A program made the position numbers and the translations under genes. Positions 35,801-44,848 of a stretch of DNA of 64,000 bases are shown one piece after another. Every line of letters starts with the position of its first letter. Position 1 is the stretch's first letter. Below the pieces are notes generated by a model. The model saw only the letters and a program-made list of their open reading frames with translations. It was not told the DNA's origin and did no database searches. Source of the stretch: Actinomadura spongiicola (GTDB lineage: Bacteria; Actinomycetota; Actinomycetes; Streptosporangiales; Streptosporangiaceae); the NCBI RefSeq assembly GCF_003432485.1, contig NZ_QVNQ01000007.1, positions 62,001 through 126,000 of the forward strand, given 5' to 3'.

Positions 35801-38800
35801 GCCGCGACCCGCGCCCGGCGGCGCGGCCTGCTGATCGCCGCCCGGGACGTGTTCGACCACAAGAGCGCCGCCGCCGTCGCGCTCCACGCCACCGCCGTGG
35901 ACGACCACGGCGACGACCCCGGTGCCGAGGACCGGTCGGGGCCGCTGCCGCTGCTTCCGATGGCCGCGTGGCTCCGCGACCTCGGCGGCCCCTTCGCCCG
36001 TTACAGCCAGTCCGTGGTCGTGCCCGTCCCGCGGATGGACGGGCCGGACCGCCTCATCGCGGCCTTGCAGACGCTCATCGACCACCACGACGCGCTCCGC
36101 CTGCGGGTCGGCGCCGACTGGACGGCCGAGATCATGCCGGTGGGCTCGGTCAAGGCCGCCTCGGTGCTGTGGCGGGCTCCCGGGGCCCATGACATGGGCG
36201 CCGAGCTGGACGCCTCCGCCGACCGGCTCGACCCGGCGAGCGGTGTGGTCGTCCAGGCCGTGTGGTGCGGCGGGCGGCTCGGTCTCACCGTCCACCATCT
36301 CGCGGTGGACGGCGTGTCCTGGCGGATCCTGCTGGCCGACCTCGCCGAGGCGTTGGCGGGGGCGGCGCTCGCGCCGTCCGGCACGTCGCTGCGCGGATGG
36401 GCGGCGCGGCTGGCGGCGCACCGCGACCCCGACGCCGTCCCGTTCTGGACGCGGATGCTCGGCGGCGCGGACCGACCGCTCGGCGGACGGGCCCTCGACC
36501 GGGCCGTCGACACGGTCGGCGCCGCGCGCACGGTGCGCCGTTCCGTGCCCGCCGCGCTCACCGCCGAGCTGCTCGGCCCGGTCCCGGCCCGGTTCCGCGC
36601 CGGGGTGAACGACGTGCTGGTCGCCGGGCTCGGCCTGGCCGTCGCGGCGCGCACCGGCCACGACGACGTGACGGTCCAGGTGGAGGGGCACGGCCGGGAA
36701 GAGACGTTCGGCGGCGGACGGCCCGCCGACCTCGGCCGGACGGTCGGCTGGCTCACCAGCGAATACCCCGTCCGGCTCGAACTCGCCGGGGCGGACGCCG
36801 GTGAGGCGCTCAAGCGGGTGAAGGAGCGGCTGCGGGAACTGCCCGGCGGCGGTCTCGGCTTCGGTGTCGCCCGCCGCCTCGACCCGGACGCCGGACCCGA
36901 ACTCGCGGCCCTGCCGACGCCGCAGATCCTGTTCAACTACCTCGGTCGGTTCGCCGGGGCGGAGGAGGACGCCTTCACCGTCCGGACCGACCCGGCGATG
37001 CCCCTCGCGCACGCCCTGGAGATCAACGTCTTCGTCCACGAGACCGCGTCCGGGCCGGTGCTCGACGCGCACTGGACCTGGGCTCCGGGGGTCCTGGACG
37101 AGGCGGACGTGACCGCCCTCGCCGACGCCTGGCACGCCGCGCTCGGCGACCTCGCCGGGGCCACCGGCGGGCTGACCCCGTCGGACGTTCCGCTCGCCGG
37201 CCTCGACCGCGCCGGGCTCGACGCGCTGCTCGCCCGGTACCCCGACACGACGGACGTGCTGCCGCTGTCCCCGCTCCAGGAAGGGCTGCTGTTCCACGCC
37301 GCGTACGCGCCGGACGAGGCCGACGTCTACACCTCGCTCGTCCACCTCGACCTGGCGGGCGATCTGGACGCCGCCGCCCTGCGCTCGGCCGTGTCGATCC
37401 TGCTGGCCAGGCATGACGGGCTCCGGGCCGGGTTCGTCCACGAGGGGCTCGACCGGCCGCTCCAGCTCGTCCCGGCGCACGCCGTACCGGACTGGCGGGA
37501 GCTCGACCTGTCCGACCTCACCGGGGCGGACCTCGCGGAACGGCTCGCGGCGGTCGCGGACGAGGAGCTGGCGTTCCGGTTCGATCCGGCCCGGCCGCCG
37601 CTGCTGCGCTGCCTCCTCGTCCGGACGGGCCCGCACTCGCATCGCCTGCTCGTGACGAGCCACCACCTGATCATGGACGGCTGGTCCACGCCGACGTTCC
37701 TGCGGGAGCTGATGGCCGCCTACCGGGGTGAGCCGCTGCCCGCCGCCGTCCCGTACCGCTCCTACCTGCGGTGGCTCGCGGGCCGGGACACGGCGGCGAT
37801 GACGGCCGCGTGGCGGGACGCCCTCGCCGACCTGGACGGCCCGACGCTGCTCGCCCCGAACGCCGCCCGGACCGCGCCGGGGGAGGCCGCCGAGCTGACC
37901 TGCCCCCTGCCCGGCGCCGAGCTGACCGCGTACGCGCGCCGCCACGGGCTCACCCTGAACACCGTCCTGCAAGGGGTGTGGGCGCTGGTCCTCGGCTCAC
38001 TCACCGGACGGACCGACGTGGTGTTCGGCGCGACCGTCTCCGGGCGCCCGCCCGAACTCGACGGCGTCGAGGGAATGGTCGGGCTGTTCAGCAACACCGT
38101 TCCCGTGCGGGTCCGGCTCGACCCGGCGCTGCCGCTCCCGGAGGCGCTAGCCCGCCACCAGTCGGAGCAGGCCGCGCTCCTCGACCACGCCTATCTGGGT
38201 CTTGCGGAGATCCAGGCGGCGGCCGGGCCCGGCGGCGCCCTGTTCGACACGCTCCTGGTGTTCGAGAACTACCCGTCGAAGGACGACGCGTCCGGGGAAG
38301 GCGGGCCGCGCGTGACGGGGGTCGGCAACCGTGGCTACACCCACTACCCCCTCGCGCTCATGGTTCTGCCGGGGGACGACCCGAGGGTCGTCCTGGAGTA
38401 CCGGCCCGACCTGCTGCCCGCCGCGGCGGTCGAGGCGATCGCCGAACGCATCGGCTCCGTCGCCGCGCGGCTCCTCGCCGACGACGGCCTCACCGCCGCC
38501 CGCGCCGACCTGCTCACCTCGCGGGAACGCGCCGCCTTCGAGGAGGTGAACGCGACCGACCTCCCCGGGGACGTCCCCGACGTGCTGACCGCCTTCCACC
38601 GGCAGGTCGACGCCACCCCCGACGAGATCGCGGTCGTCGCCGGCGCCGAGCGGCTGACGTTCGCCGAACTGGACGACCGCGCCGCCCGCCTCGCGACCGT
38701 GCTGGCGCGGCGGGGCGCGGGACCGGAGCGCATCGTCGCGCTGGCGCTGCCGCGCACCGCCGACCTGGTCGTCGCGCTGTTCGCCGTCCTGAAGACGGGC

Positions 38801-41800
38801 GCCGCCTACCTCCCGCTCGACGTGGACCATCCGGCGGAACGGATCAGGCTGACGATCGAGGACGCCGCGCCCGTGTGTGTCCTGACGGCCGACGACCTCG
38901 ACCCGGCGGAGATCGCCGCCGCCGCGCCGCACCCGCGCACCGCCCCCGGGGCCGAGCAACTCGCCTACGTCATCTACACGTCGGGTTCCACGGGCCGCCC
39001 CAAGGGCGTGCTAGTCCAGCACGGCGGCCTCGGCGTCATGCTGGCGCACCACCGCGCCACGGTGTTCGCCCGCGCGGTCGACGGGCGGCGGCTGCGCGCC
39101 GCGCACACGGCGTCGTTCGCGTTCGACTCCTCCTGGGAACAGCTCCTCTGGCTGATCTGCGGGCATGAGCTGCACCTGTTCGACGACGTGACCCGCCGCG
39201 ACCCGCAGGCGGTGGTGGCGGCGTGCGCGGAACACGCCATCGACACCCTTGACGTCACCCCCTCGTTCGCGGCGGAACTGTTCGCGTGGGGGCTGCTGGA
39301 GAAGGCGCCGCCGCGGCTGCTGCTCCTCGGCGGCGAGGCCGTGAGCGAACCGGTGTGGACGCGGCTGCGCGACGCGGACGGCGTCCTCGGCCACAACTTC
39401 TACGGACCGACCGAGTACACCGTGGACGCGCTCGGCGCCGACCTCGCCGAGTCGCCGGTGCCGGTCGTTGGCCGTCCCATCGCCCGGACCCGGATCCATG
39501 TGCTGGACGGCCTGCTCCGTCCCGTCCCGGAGGGGGCGGCGGGCGAGCTGTACCTGGCGGGCGACGGCATCGCCCGCGGCTACCTGAACCGGCCCGACCT
39601 GACCGCGCAACGGTTCGTCGCCGCCCCGACCGGCGTGCCCGGCGAGCGGATGTACCGGACGGGCGACCTGGTCCGGCGGCTGCCCGGTGGCACGCTGGAG
39701 TTCCTCGGCCGCACCGACGACCAGGTCAAGATCCGCGGGTTCCGGGTGGAGCCGGGCGAGACCGAGGCCGCGCTCGCCGCGCTCCCGGGCGTCGCCCGCG
39801 CCGCCGTCGTGGTCCGCGACGGGCGGCTCGTCGGCTACGCCGCCCCCGGCGATCTGGACGGGGCCGCGCTGCGGTACGCGCTGGCCGAGGTCCTGCCGGG
39901 GCATCTCGTCCCGGCCGCCGTGGTGGTGCTGCCGGAGCTGCCGCTGAACGTGAACGGCAAACTCGACCGGGCCGCGCTGCCCGAGCCGTCCGCCGACACC
40001 GCCGCCGAGGACGAGCGGACAGTGCGCGACGCTCGGGAGGAACTGGTCGCCGCCGCCTTCACCGACGTGCTCGGCGTTCCGGCCGGCCCAGACAGTGACT
40101 TCTTCGCGCTCGGTGGACATTCGCTGCTCGCGACCCGTCTCGTCGGCCGGATCCGCGCACTTCTCGGCAAGGATGTGGCCATCCGCGACCTGTTCGAGGC
40201 GCCCACCCCGGCGGGCCTGATCCGCCGGGCGACCGGCCCGTCGACGAACCGGCCCGCACTGGTACCGGCGACGCGGCCGTACCCGGAGCGGATGCCGTTG
40301 TCTGCGGCTCAGGCGCGGCTGTGGTTCCTGCACCGGCTCGACGAGGCCGCCACCGCCTACACGATCCCGTTCGCCGTCCGGATCGACGGCGAACTCGACG
40401 TCTCCGCGATGGGCTCGGCGTGGGACGACCTGATCGGGCGGCATGAGATTCTGCGCACGATCTACCCGGACGTGGACGGCGTCCCCTACCAGGAGGTGCT
40501 GCCGTCCGGGCCGATGCTCCGCATCGCCGACGCCGCCCCCGGCGACGTGCCCTCGCTGCTCGAAGCGGCGGAGCGGACGCGGTTCGCGCTCACGACCGAC
40601 CCTCCGGTGCGCGGCGTCCTGTACCGGCTCGGTGAGGGGATGTCGTCCTGGTTGCTGTCGGTGGTGGTCCACCACATCGCGGGCGACGAGTGGTCGCAGG
40701 CCGTGCTGCTGCGCGACCTCGACGCCGCCTACCGCGCCCGCGCGGCGGGCCGGGCACCGGACCTCGCTCCGCCGCCGGTCACCTACCGCGACTACACCCT
40801 GTGGCAGGCCGCGCTGCTGGAGGGATCCGAGGGCGACCGGCAGGCCGCGTTCTGGCGGGATCGGCTGGACGGGCTGCCCGAGGAGATCCCGCTGCCCGCC
40901 GACCGGCCCCGTCCCGCCCGGCCTGACCAGGTCGGCGCCGCGATCCGTGTGCCGCTGCCGTCCGGTCTGCACCGGGACGTGGCCCGGCTGGCGCGCGCCG
41001 CCGGGGCGACGCCGTTCATGGTGTGGCAGGCGGTCGCGGCGGTCCTGCTGGGACGGCTCGGCGGCGGCTCCGACATCCCCCTCGGCGTGCCCGTCACCGG
41101 CCGCTCCGACACCGTCCTGGACGACGTCGCGGGACTGTTCGTCAACACGCTCGTCCTGCGGGTCGGCCTGGACGAGGACGCCTCGTTCGCCGACCTGGTG
41201 TCCCGGGTCCGCGCCGAACAGCTCGCCCTGCTCGACCACCGTGATCTGCCGTTCGAGCGGCTCGTCGAGATCGCCGCCCACGAGCGCGTCACCGGTAGGC
41301 ACCCGCTGTTCCAGGTGATGGTGCTGCACCACCGCGACACCGGTGACGACGGCGACATGTTCGGGCTGCGCACCGCCTTGCAGGACGACACGTTCTCCAC
41401 CGCCCGGTTCGACCTGGCGTTCGCCGTCAGGGAAGGGGACGACGGCACCGACCTGACCCTCATCTACGCCACGTCGAGATTCGACGAGTCGACCGCCCGG
41501 AAGCTCGCCGAACGGTTCGAGACGCTGGCCGGGCGCCTCGTCGCCGCCCCGGACGCGCCGCTGGCCTCCGCCGACGCGTTGACCCAGGGCGAACGCGACC
41601 TGATCAGCGGCCGGTGGAACGCCACCCGTCACGACGTCCCGGACGGCACCCTCATCGACCGGCTGGAGGCGCAGGCAGCCCGCACCCCGGACGCCCCGGC
41701 GGTGCTGTTCGAGGACGAGACCCTCACCTACGCCGAGCTGCACGCCCGCGCCGACGCCCTCGCCGCCGACCTGCGCTCGCGTGGCGCCGGACCGGACCGG

Positions 41801-44800
41801 GTCGTCGCGGTCGCCCTGCCGCGCTCGACGCGGATCATGGTGGCGCTGCTCGCCGTGCTGAAGGCCGGCGCCGCCTACCTGCCGGTCGATCCCGACGACC
41901 CGCCCGCCCGCCGCGCCGACCTCGTCGGCGACGCGGACGCCGTCGCGCTCCTCACCGACGACCCCGCGGGCCTGGACGGCTTCGTCCCCGGCGGCGTGCC
42001 GGGTCTGTTCGTCCGGGAAGGGGCGCCCGCAGCCACGGCAGGGCGGGCGCGGCCCGACGACGCCGCCTACGTGATCTTCACGTCGGGGTCGACCGGACGG
42101 CCGAAGGGCGTGGTCGTGTCGCATCGGGCGATCGTCAACCGGCTGGCGTGGATGCAGGCCGAGTACGGGCTGCGCGCCGACGACCGGGTGCTCCAGAAGA
42201 CGCCCGCGACGTTCGACGTGTCGGTGTGGGAGTTCTTCTGGGCGCTGTGCGAGGGCGCGTCGGTCGTTCTCGCCGTCCCCGGCGGGCACCGCGACCCCGC
42301 CCATCTCACCGGGCTGATCCGCGAACGCGGTGTAACGACGCTGCATTTCGTGCCGTCCATGCTCAAGGCGTTCCTCACCGACCCGGACGTGCCGCGCTGC
42401 CAGACCCTCCGCCGCGTGTTCACCAGCGGGGAGGCGCTTCCCGCCGACACGGCCGCCGCCCTGCACGCCGTCCTGCCGATGCCGCTGCACAACCTGTACG
42501 GGCCCACGGAGGCGGCCGTGGACGTCACCCACTGGGAGTACCGCCCGGGCGCCGAGACCATCCCGATCGGCGCGCCCGTGTGGAACACCCGGGTAAGGGT
42601 GCTCGACGCGAGGCTGCGGCCGGTGCCCGTGGGCGTGCCCGGCGAGCTGTACCTGGCGGGCGTGCAACTCGCCCGCGGCTACCTGAACCGGGCGGGGCTC
42701 ACCGCCGAGCGGTTCGTCGCCGACCCGTTCGGGGAGCCGGGGGAGCGGATGTACCGGACCGGTGACCTGGTGCGGTGGAACGCCGACGGCCTCCTGGAGT
42801 ACCTCGGCCGCACCGACCACCAGGTCAAGCTCCGTGGGCTGCGCATCGAGCCGGGCGAGATCGAGGCGGCGCTGCGCGCGCTGCCCGGCGTCGCCGATGT
42901 CGCGGTCGTCGTCCGCCGCGACGGTCCCGGCAGCGGGCGGCTCGTCGCCTACCTCACCCCGGCCGGACTCGACGTCGACGCGTTGCGCGCCGCGCTGGCC
43001 GACGTGCTGCCCGCGCACATGGTGCCGGACGACTTCGTCCCGCTGCCCGGCTTCCCGTTGACCTCCAGCGGCAAGCTCGATCGCAAGGCCCTGCCCGCCC
43101 CCACCCGCCGGGCGCGATCTCGCCGGACGCCCGCCCGCCCGGCGCCAGTTCGTCGCACGCCGGTCGAGACGGTGTCCGACGACCGGACCTCCCTGCTCGC
43201 GGGAGTGTTCGCCGAGGTACTCGGCCTCGACGAGGTCGCAGACGACCAGGACTTCTTCGGGCTGGGCGGCGACAGCATCCTGTCCATCCAGGTCGTCGCC
43301 AGGGCCCGCAAGGCGGGGCTGCGGGTGACGCCCCAGGACGTCTTCGAGCACCGCACGCCCGGCGCGCTCGCCGCGGTCGCCCGGCGCGAGCAGGAGCCGC
43401 AGCCCCAGAGCGGCACGGCTCTCGACCCGGTGGGGCCGATGCCGCCGCTGCCGATCATGCACTGGCTCGCCGACCTCGGCGGGCCGATCGGCCGGTTCCA
43501 CCAGTCGGTGCTGCTGCGCACGCCGATGCGCGCCGACCTCGGGTCACTGACCACCGCCGTGCGGAGCCTCGTGGACCACCATGACGCGCTCCGGCTCCGC
43601 CTCGACACCACCAGCGGTGTCTGGGCCCTCGCGGTGACCCCGCCCGGCACCGCTCCGGTGAGCGTCCGGCGGGTGGACGCCGCCGGAGCCGACCTCGACG
43701 GTCTCGTCGCCGCCGAGTCGCTCGCGGCGGCCGACCGGCTCGACCCGGAGGCGGGCGAACTGCTCCAGGCCGTCTGGTTCGACACCGGCCCCGGAACGGC
43801 CGGGCGGTTGCTGCTCTGCGTCCACCACCTGGCCGTCGACGGCGTGTCCTGGCGGACGCTCCTGCCCGACCTGCGCACGGCATGGGAGGCCGCGATGTCC
43901 GGGGGACCGGCCGCGCTGCCCGCCACGGGAACGTCCCTGCGGGCATGGGCGCACCGGCTCCTGGCCGAGGCGCACGACGGTGCCCGGGTGGCGGAACTTC
44001 AGTACTGGAAGGGACTCGCCGCCCCGGACGCGCCGCTCACCGCGCGGCGCCCCGATCCGTCCCGCGACACGGCCGCCACCCAGGAGACCCTGGTCGTCAC
44101 CGTGCCGGAGGCCCAGGCCACCGCCCTGCTCACCGACCTGCCGCGCCTCTACCACTGCGGCGCCGAGGACGTCCTGCTCGCCGGGCTGGCCACGGCCGTC
44201 GTCCAGTGGCGGGCGGGCGATCCGTGGCTGCTCGTCGACCTCGAAGGGCACGGACGGCACCTTCTCGACGGCACCGACCCGTCCCGCACGGTCGGCTGGT
44301 TCACGACCGTCCACCCGGTGAAGCTCGACCTCGGCGGCGTCGCCCAGGACGCCCCCGGCGCCGTGCTCAAGGCGGTCAAGGAACAGGTGCGCGGCGCCCC
44401 CGACCACGGCTTCGGCCACGGTCTGCTGCGCCATCTCAACGCGCGGACCGCCCGCGAGCTCGCCGACGCGGCCCGCCCGCAGATCCTCTTCAACTACCGG
44501 GGCCGCGTCGACGGCCCGGCGACGGACGAGCACTGGCCGCAGGCCGACGAGTCCGGTGCGCTGTCCACCGCGCCCCACCCCGACCTGCCCGCCCGCTACC
44601 CCCTGGAGATCGACGCCGCCGCACTGGCCGGCGCCGGGCTGCGCCTGGAGCTGACCTGGCCGGCCCACCTTCTCGACCGGGCCGCCGTCGCGCGGCTCGG
44701 CGAGGCCTGGCGGGCCGCGCTGGACGCCCTGGCCCGCCACGCCGCCGACCCCGCCGCGGGCGGTCGCACCCCGTCCGACCTGTCGAAGTCGCTGCCGCAG

Positions 44801-44848
44801 CGGCAGATCGACCGGCTGGAATCCCTGCTGAGGAGCCGACGCAAGTGA
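32849..44848 (+). CDS. siderophore NRPS 1: C-A-PCP-E-C-A-PCP-C-A(Ser)-PCP-E
   Basis: 3,999 residues. Module 1: C domain starting LTGAQKGVWYAQRIDPAHPG as in EntF/DhbF, HHxxxDG at H137/H138/D142; A domain with pocket residues D-S-D-D-V-G-F-V-D; PCP Ser979; epimerase with HHLAVDG (1149) and EGHGRE. Module 2: C of the D-to-L type (HHLIMDG, 1605); A with D-S-E-D-L-G-F-V-D; PCP Ser2425. Module 3: C (HHIAGDE, 2608); A with D-V-W-H-F-S-L-V-D, a serine code; PCP Ser3476 (GGDSI); epimerase (HHLAVDG, 3659). Acidic residues at the distal pocket positions of A1 and A2 suggest basic substrates (Arg/Orn/Lys type), but I cannot name them. Predicted chain: DHB-D-X-Y-D-Ser. The stop overlaps the GTG start of the next NRPS. 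Confidence 0.93.
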   Translation: MSEAPHLGLTGAQKGVWYAQRIDPAHPGFNVSQYVEVRGPLDTAAFRAAVVRALGEADALGVRFTDGPHGPYQTVGAAPPWRVELVDLSGEAEPSAAAHLRMRADLARPVDPCGDDLGAQVLFVLGPGEHLWYQRYHHLLIDGYSVTLITRRAAELYTAAVRGAQPPPCPFRPLSVLLDEEAAYTGSAEQAADREFWTAYRGAAPDPVPLAAVPRPAAHTFLRERIAAPEETNAAVQAAAKACGATWAELVTAAFAAYNHRVTGADDVVLGLPFMGRVGTTAARVPAMVVNVLPLVVPVRPGGTPAELAGETAARIARARTHQRYRSEDLQRDLGLVGSDRRLTGPTLNLKPFTYELRFDAATGHAFNLAAGPVDDLEVSVYQRAGALTFEFDANPDAHTPEALRGHRDRFLGFLHAFVGGHDAPLGRLDLALPHERAPLTGRPVDAGHGEPLTRVFERQADRTPEAVALVAASGSLTFRELEARANRLARLLRARGAGPERVVALALPRDADLVVALLAVLKSGAAYLALDPERPAAHTARLVDETDPLCVISDGSVPTPPGVAVVRPDDAAAYEPDPLPDAPEPDQLAYVLYTSGSTGRPKGVEVTHRGLVNLFHDHLGTVMADAAATLPDGARLKAAHTFQFAFDSSWDSLLYLFAGHEIHLVGDDELREPLTLATRGYDVLDVPPALALELLDAGLLDDPARRPRLLVFGGDAATPELWARLRDTPDVPAHNFYGPTEYTVDALGARVAEHERPSIGTPIAGTRAQVLDAALRPVPPGGVGELYLSGPGLARGYRGRFALTAERFVADPSGAPGERMYRTGDLVRRAADGTLEFAGRADRQVKIRGHRVEPGEVEAALTAEPDVARALAVARDGRLVAYVVGDGERPLDPAALRDRAAALLPAAFVPAAVVVLDALPLTPAGKIDVAALPDPEFTATGRAPRTEREEALCGVFADVLGLASVGADDDFFALGGDSISAIQAATRARRRGLLIAARDVFDHKSAAAVALHATAVDDHGDDPGAEDRSGPLPLLPMAAWLRDLGGPFARYSQSVVVPVPRMDGPDRLIAALQTLIDHHDALRLRVGADWTAEIMPVGSVKAASVLWRAPGAHDMGAELDASADRLDPASGVVVQAVWCGGRLGLTVHHLAVDGVSWRILLADLAEALAGAALAPSGTSLRGWAARLAAHRDPDAVPFWTRMLGGADRPLGGRALDRAVDTVGAARTVRRSVPAALTAELLGPVPARFRAGVNDVLVAGLGLAVAARTGHDDVTVQVEGHGREETFGGGRPADLGRTVGWLTSEYPVRLELAGADAGEALKRVKERLRELPGGGLGFGVARRLDPDAGPELAALPTPQILFNYLGRFAGAEEDAFTVRTDPAMPLAHALEINVFVHETASGPVLDAHWTWAPGVLDEADVTALADAWHAALGDLAGATGGLTPSDVPLAGLDRAGLDALLARYPDTTDVLPLSPLQEGLLFHAAYAPDEADVYTSLVHLDLAGDLDAAALRSAVSILLARHDGLRAGFVHEGLDRPLQLVPAHAVPDWRELDLSDLTGADLAERLAAVADEELAFRFDPARPPLLRCLLVRTGPHSHRLLVTSHHLIMDGWSTPTFLRELMAAYRGEPLPAAVPYRSYLRWLAGRDTAAMTAAWRDALADLDGPTLLAPNAARTAPGEAAELTCPLPGAELTAYARRHGLTLNTVLQGVWALVLGSLTGRTDVVFGATVSGRPPELDGVEGMVGLFSNTVPVRVRLDPALPLPEALARHQSEQAALLDHAYLGLAEIQAAAGPGGALFDTLLVFENYPSKDDASGEGGPRVTGVGNRGYTHYPLALMVLPGDDPRVVLEYRPDLLPAAAVEAIAERIGSVAARLLADDGLTAARADLLTSRERAAFEEVNATDLPGDVPDVLTAFHRQVDATPDEIAVVAGAERLTFAELDDRAARLATVLARRGAGPERIVALALPRTADLVVALFAVLKTGAAYLPLDVDHPAERIRLTIEDAAPVCVLTADDLDPAEIAAAAPHPRTAPGAEQLAYVIYTSGSTGRPKGVLVQHGGLGVMLAHHRATVFARAVDGRRLRAAHTASFAFDSSWEQLLWLICGHELHLFDDVTRRDPQAVVAACAEHAIDTLDVTPSFAAELFAWGLLEKAPPRLLLLGGEAVSEPVWTRLRDADGVLGHNFYGPTEYTVDALGADLAESPVPVVGRPIARTRIHVLDGLLRPVPEGAAGELYLAGDGIARGYLNRPDLTAQRFVAAPTGVPGERMYRTGDLVRRLPGGTLEFLGRTDDQVKIRGFRVEPGETEAALAALPGVARAAVVVRDGRLVGYAAPGDLDGAALRYALAEVLPGHLVPAAVVVLPELPLNVNGKLDRAALPEPSADTAAEDERTVRDAREELVAAAFTDVLGVPAGPDSDFFALGGHSLLATRLVGRIRALLGKDVAIRDLFEAPTPAGLIRRATGPSTNRPALVPATRPYPERMPLSAAQARLWFLHRLDEAATAYTIPFAVRIDGELDVSAMGSAWDDLIGRHEILRTIYPDVDGVPYQEVLPSGPMLRIADAAPGDVPSLLEAAERTRFALTTDPPVRGVLYRLGEGMSSWLLSVVVHHIAGDEWSQAVLLRDLDAAYRARAAGRAPDLAPPPVTYRDYTLWQAALLEGSEGDRQAAFWRDRLDGLPEEIPLPADRPRPARPDQVGAAIRVPLPSGLHRDVARLARAAGATPFMVWQAVAAVLLGRLGGGSDIPLGVPVTGRSDTVLDDVAGLFVNTLVLRVGLDEDASFADLVSRVRAEQLALLDHRDLPFERLVEIAAHERVTGRHPLFQVMVLHHRDTGDDGDMFGLRTALQDDTFSTARFDLAFAVREGDDGTDLTLIYATSRFDESTARKLAERFETLAGRLVAAPDAPLASADALTQGERDLISGRWNATRHDVPDGTLIDRLEAQAARTPDAPAVLFEDETLTYAELHARADALAADLRSRGAGPDRVVAVALPRSTRIMVALLAVLKAGAAYLPVDPDDPPARRADLVGDADAVALLTDDPAGLDGFVPGGVPGLFVREGAPAATAGRARPDDAAYVIFTSGSTGRPKGVVVSHRAIVNRLAWMQAEYGLRADDRVLQKTPATFDVSVWEFFWALCEGASVVLAVPGGHRDPAHLTGLIRERGVTTLHFVPSMLKAFLTDPDVPRCQTLRRVFTSGEALPADTAAALHAVLPMPLHNLYGPTEAAVDVTHWEYRPGAETIPIGAPVWNTRVRVLDARLRPVPVGVPGELYLAGVQLARGYLNRAGLTAERFVADPFGEPGERMYRTGDLVRWNADGLLEYLGRTDHQVKLRGLRIEPGEIEAALRALPGVADVAVVVRRDGPGSGRLVAYLTPAGLDVDALRAALADVLPAHMVPDDFVPLPGFPLTSSGKLDRKALPAPTRRARSRRTPARPAPVRRTPVETVSDDRTSLLAGVFAEVLGLDEVADDQDFFGLGGDSILSIQVVARARKAGLRVTPQDVFEHRTPGALAAVARREQEPQPQSGTALDPVGPMPPLPIMHWLADLGGPIGRFHQSVLLRTPMRADLGSLTTAVRSLVDHHDALRLRLDTTSGVWALAVTPPGTAPVSVRRVDAAGADLDGLVAAESLAAADRLDPEAGELLQAVWFDTGPGTAGRLLLCVHHLAVDGVSWRTLLPDLRTAWEAAMSGGPAALPATGTSLRAWAHRLLAEAHDGARVAELQYWKGLAAPDAPLTARRPDPSRDTAATQETLVVTVPEAQATALLTDLPRLYHCGAEDVLLAGLATAVVQWRAGDPWLLVDLEGHGRHLLDGTDPSRTVGWFTTVHPVKLDLGGVAQDAPGAVLKAVKEQVRGAPDHGFGHGLLRHLNARTARELADAARPQILFNYRGRVDGPATDEHWPQADESGALSTAPHPDLPARYPLEIDAAALAGAGLRLELTWPAHLLDRAAVARLGEAWRAALDALARHAADPAAGGRTPSDLSKSLPQRQIDRLESLLRSRRK

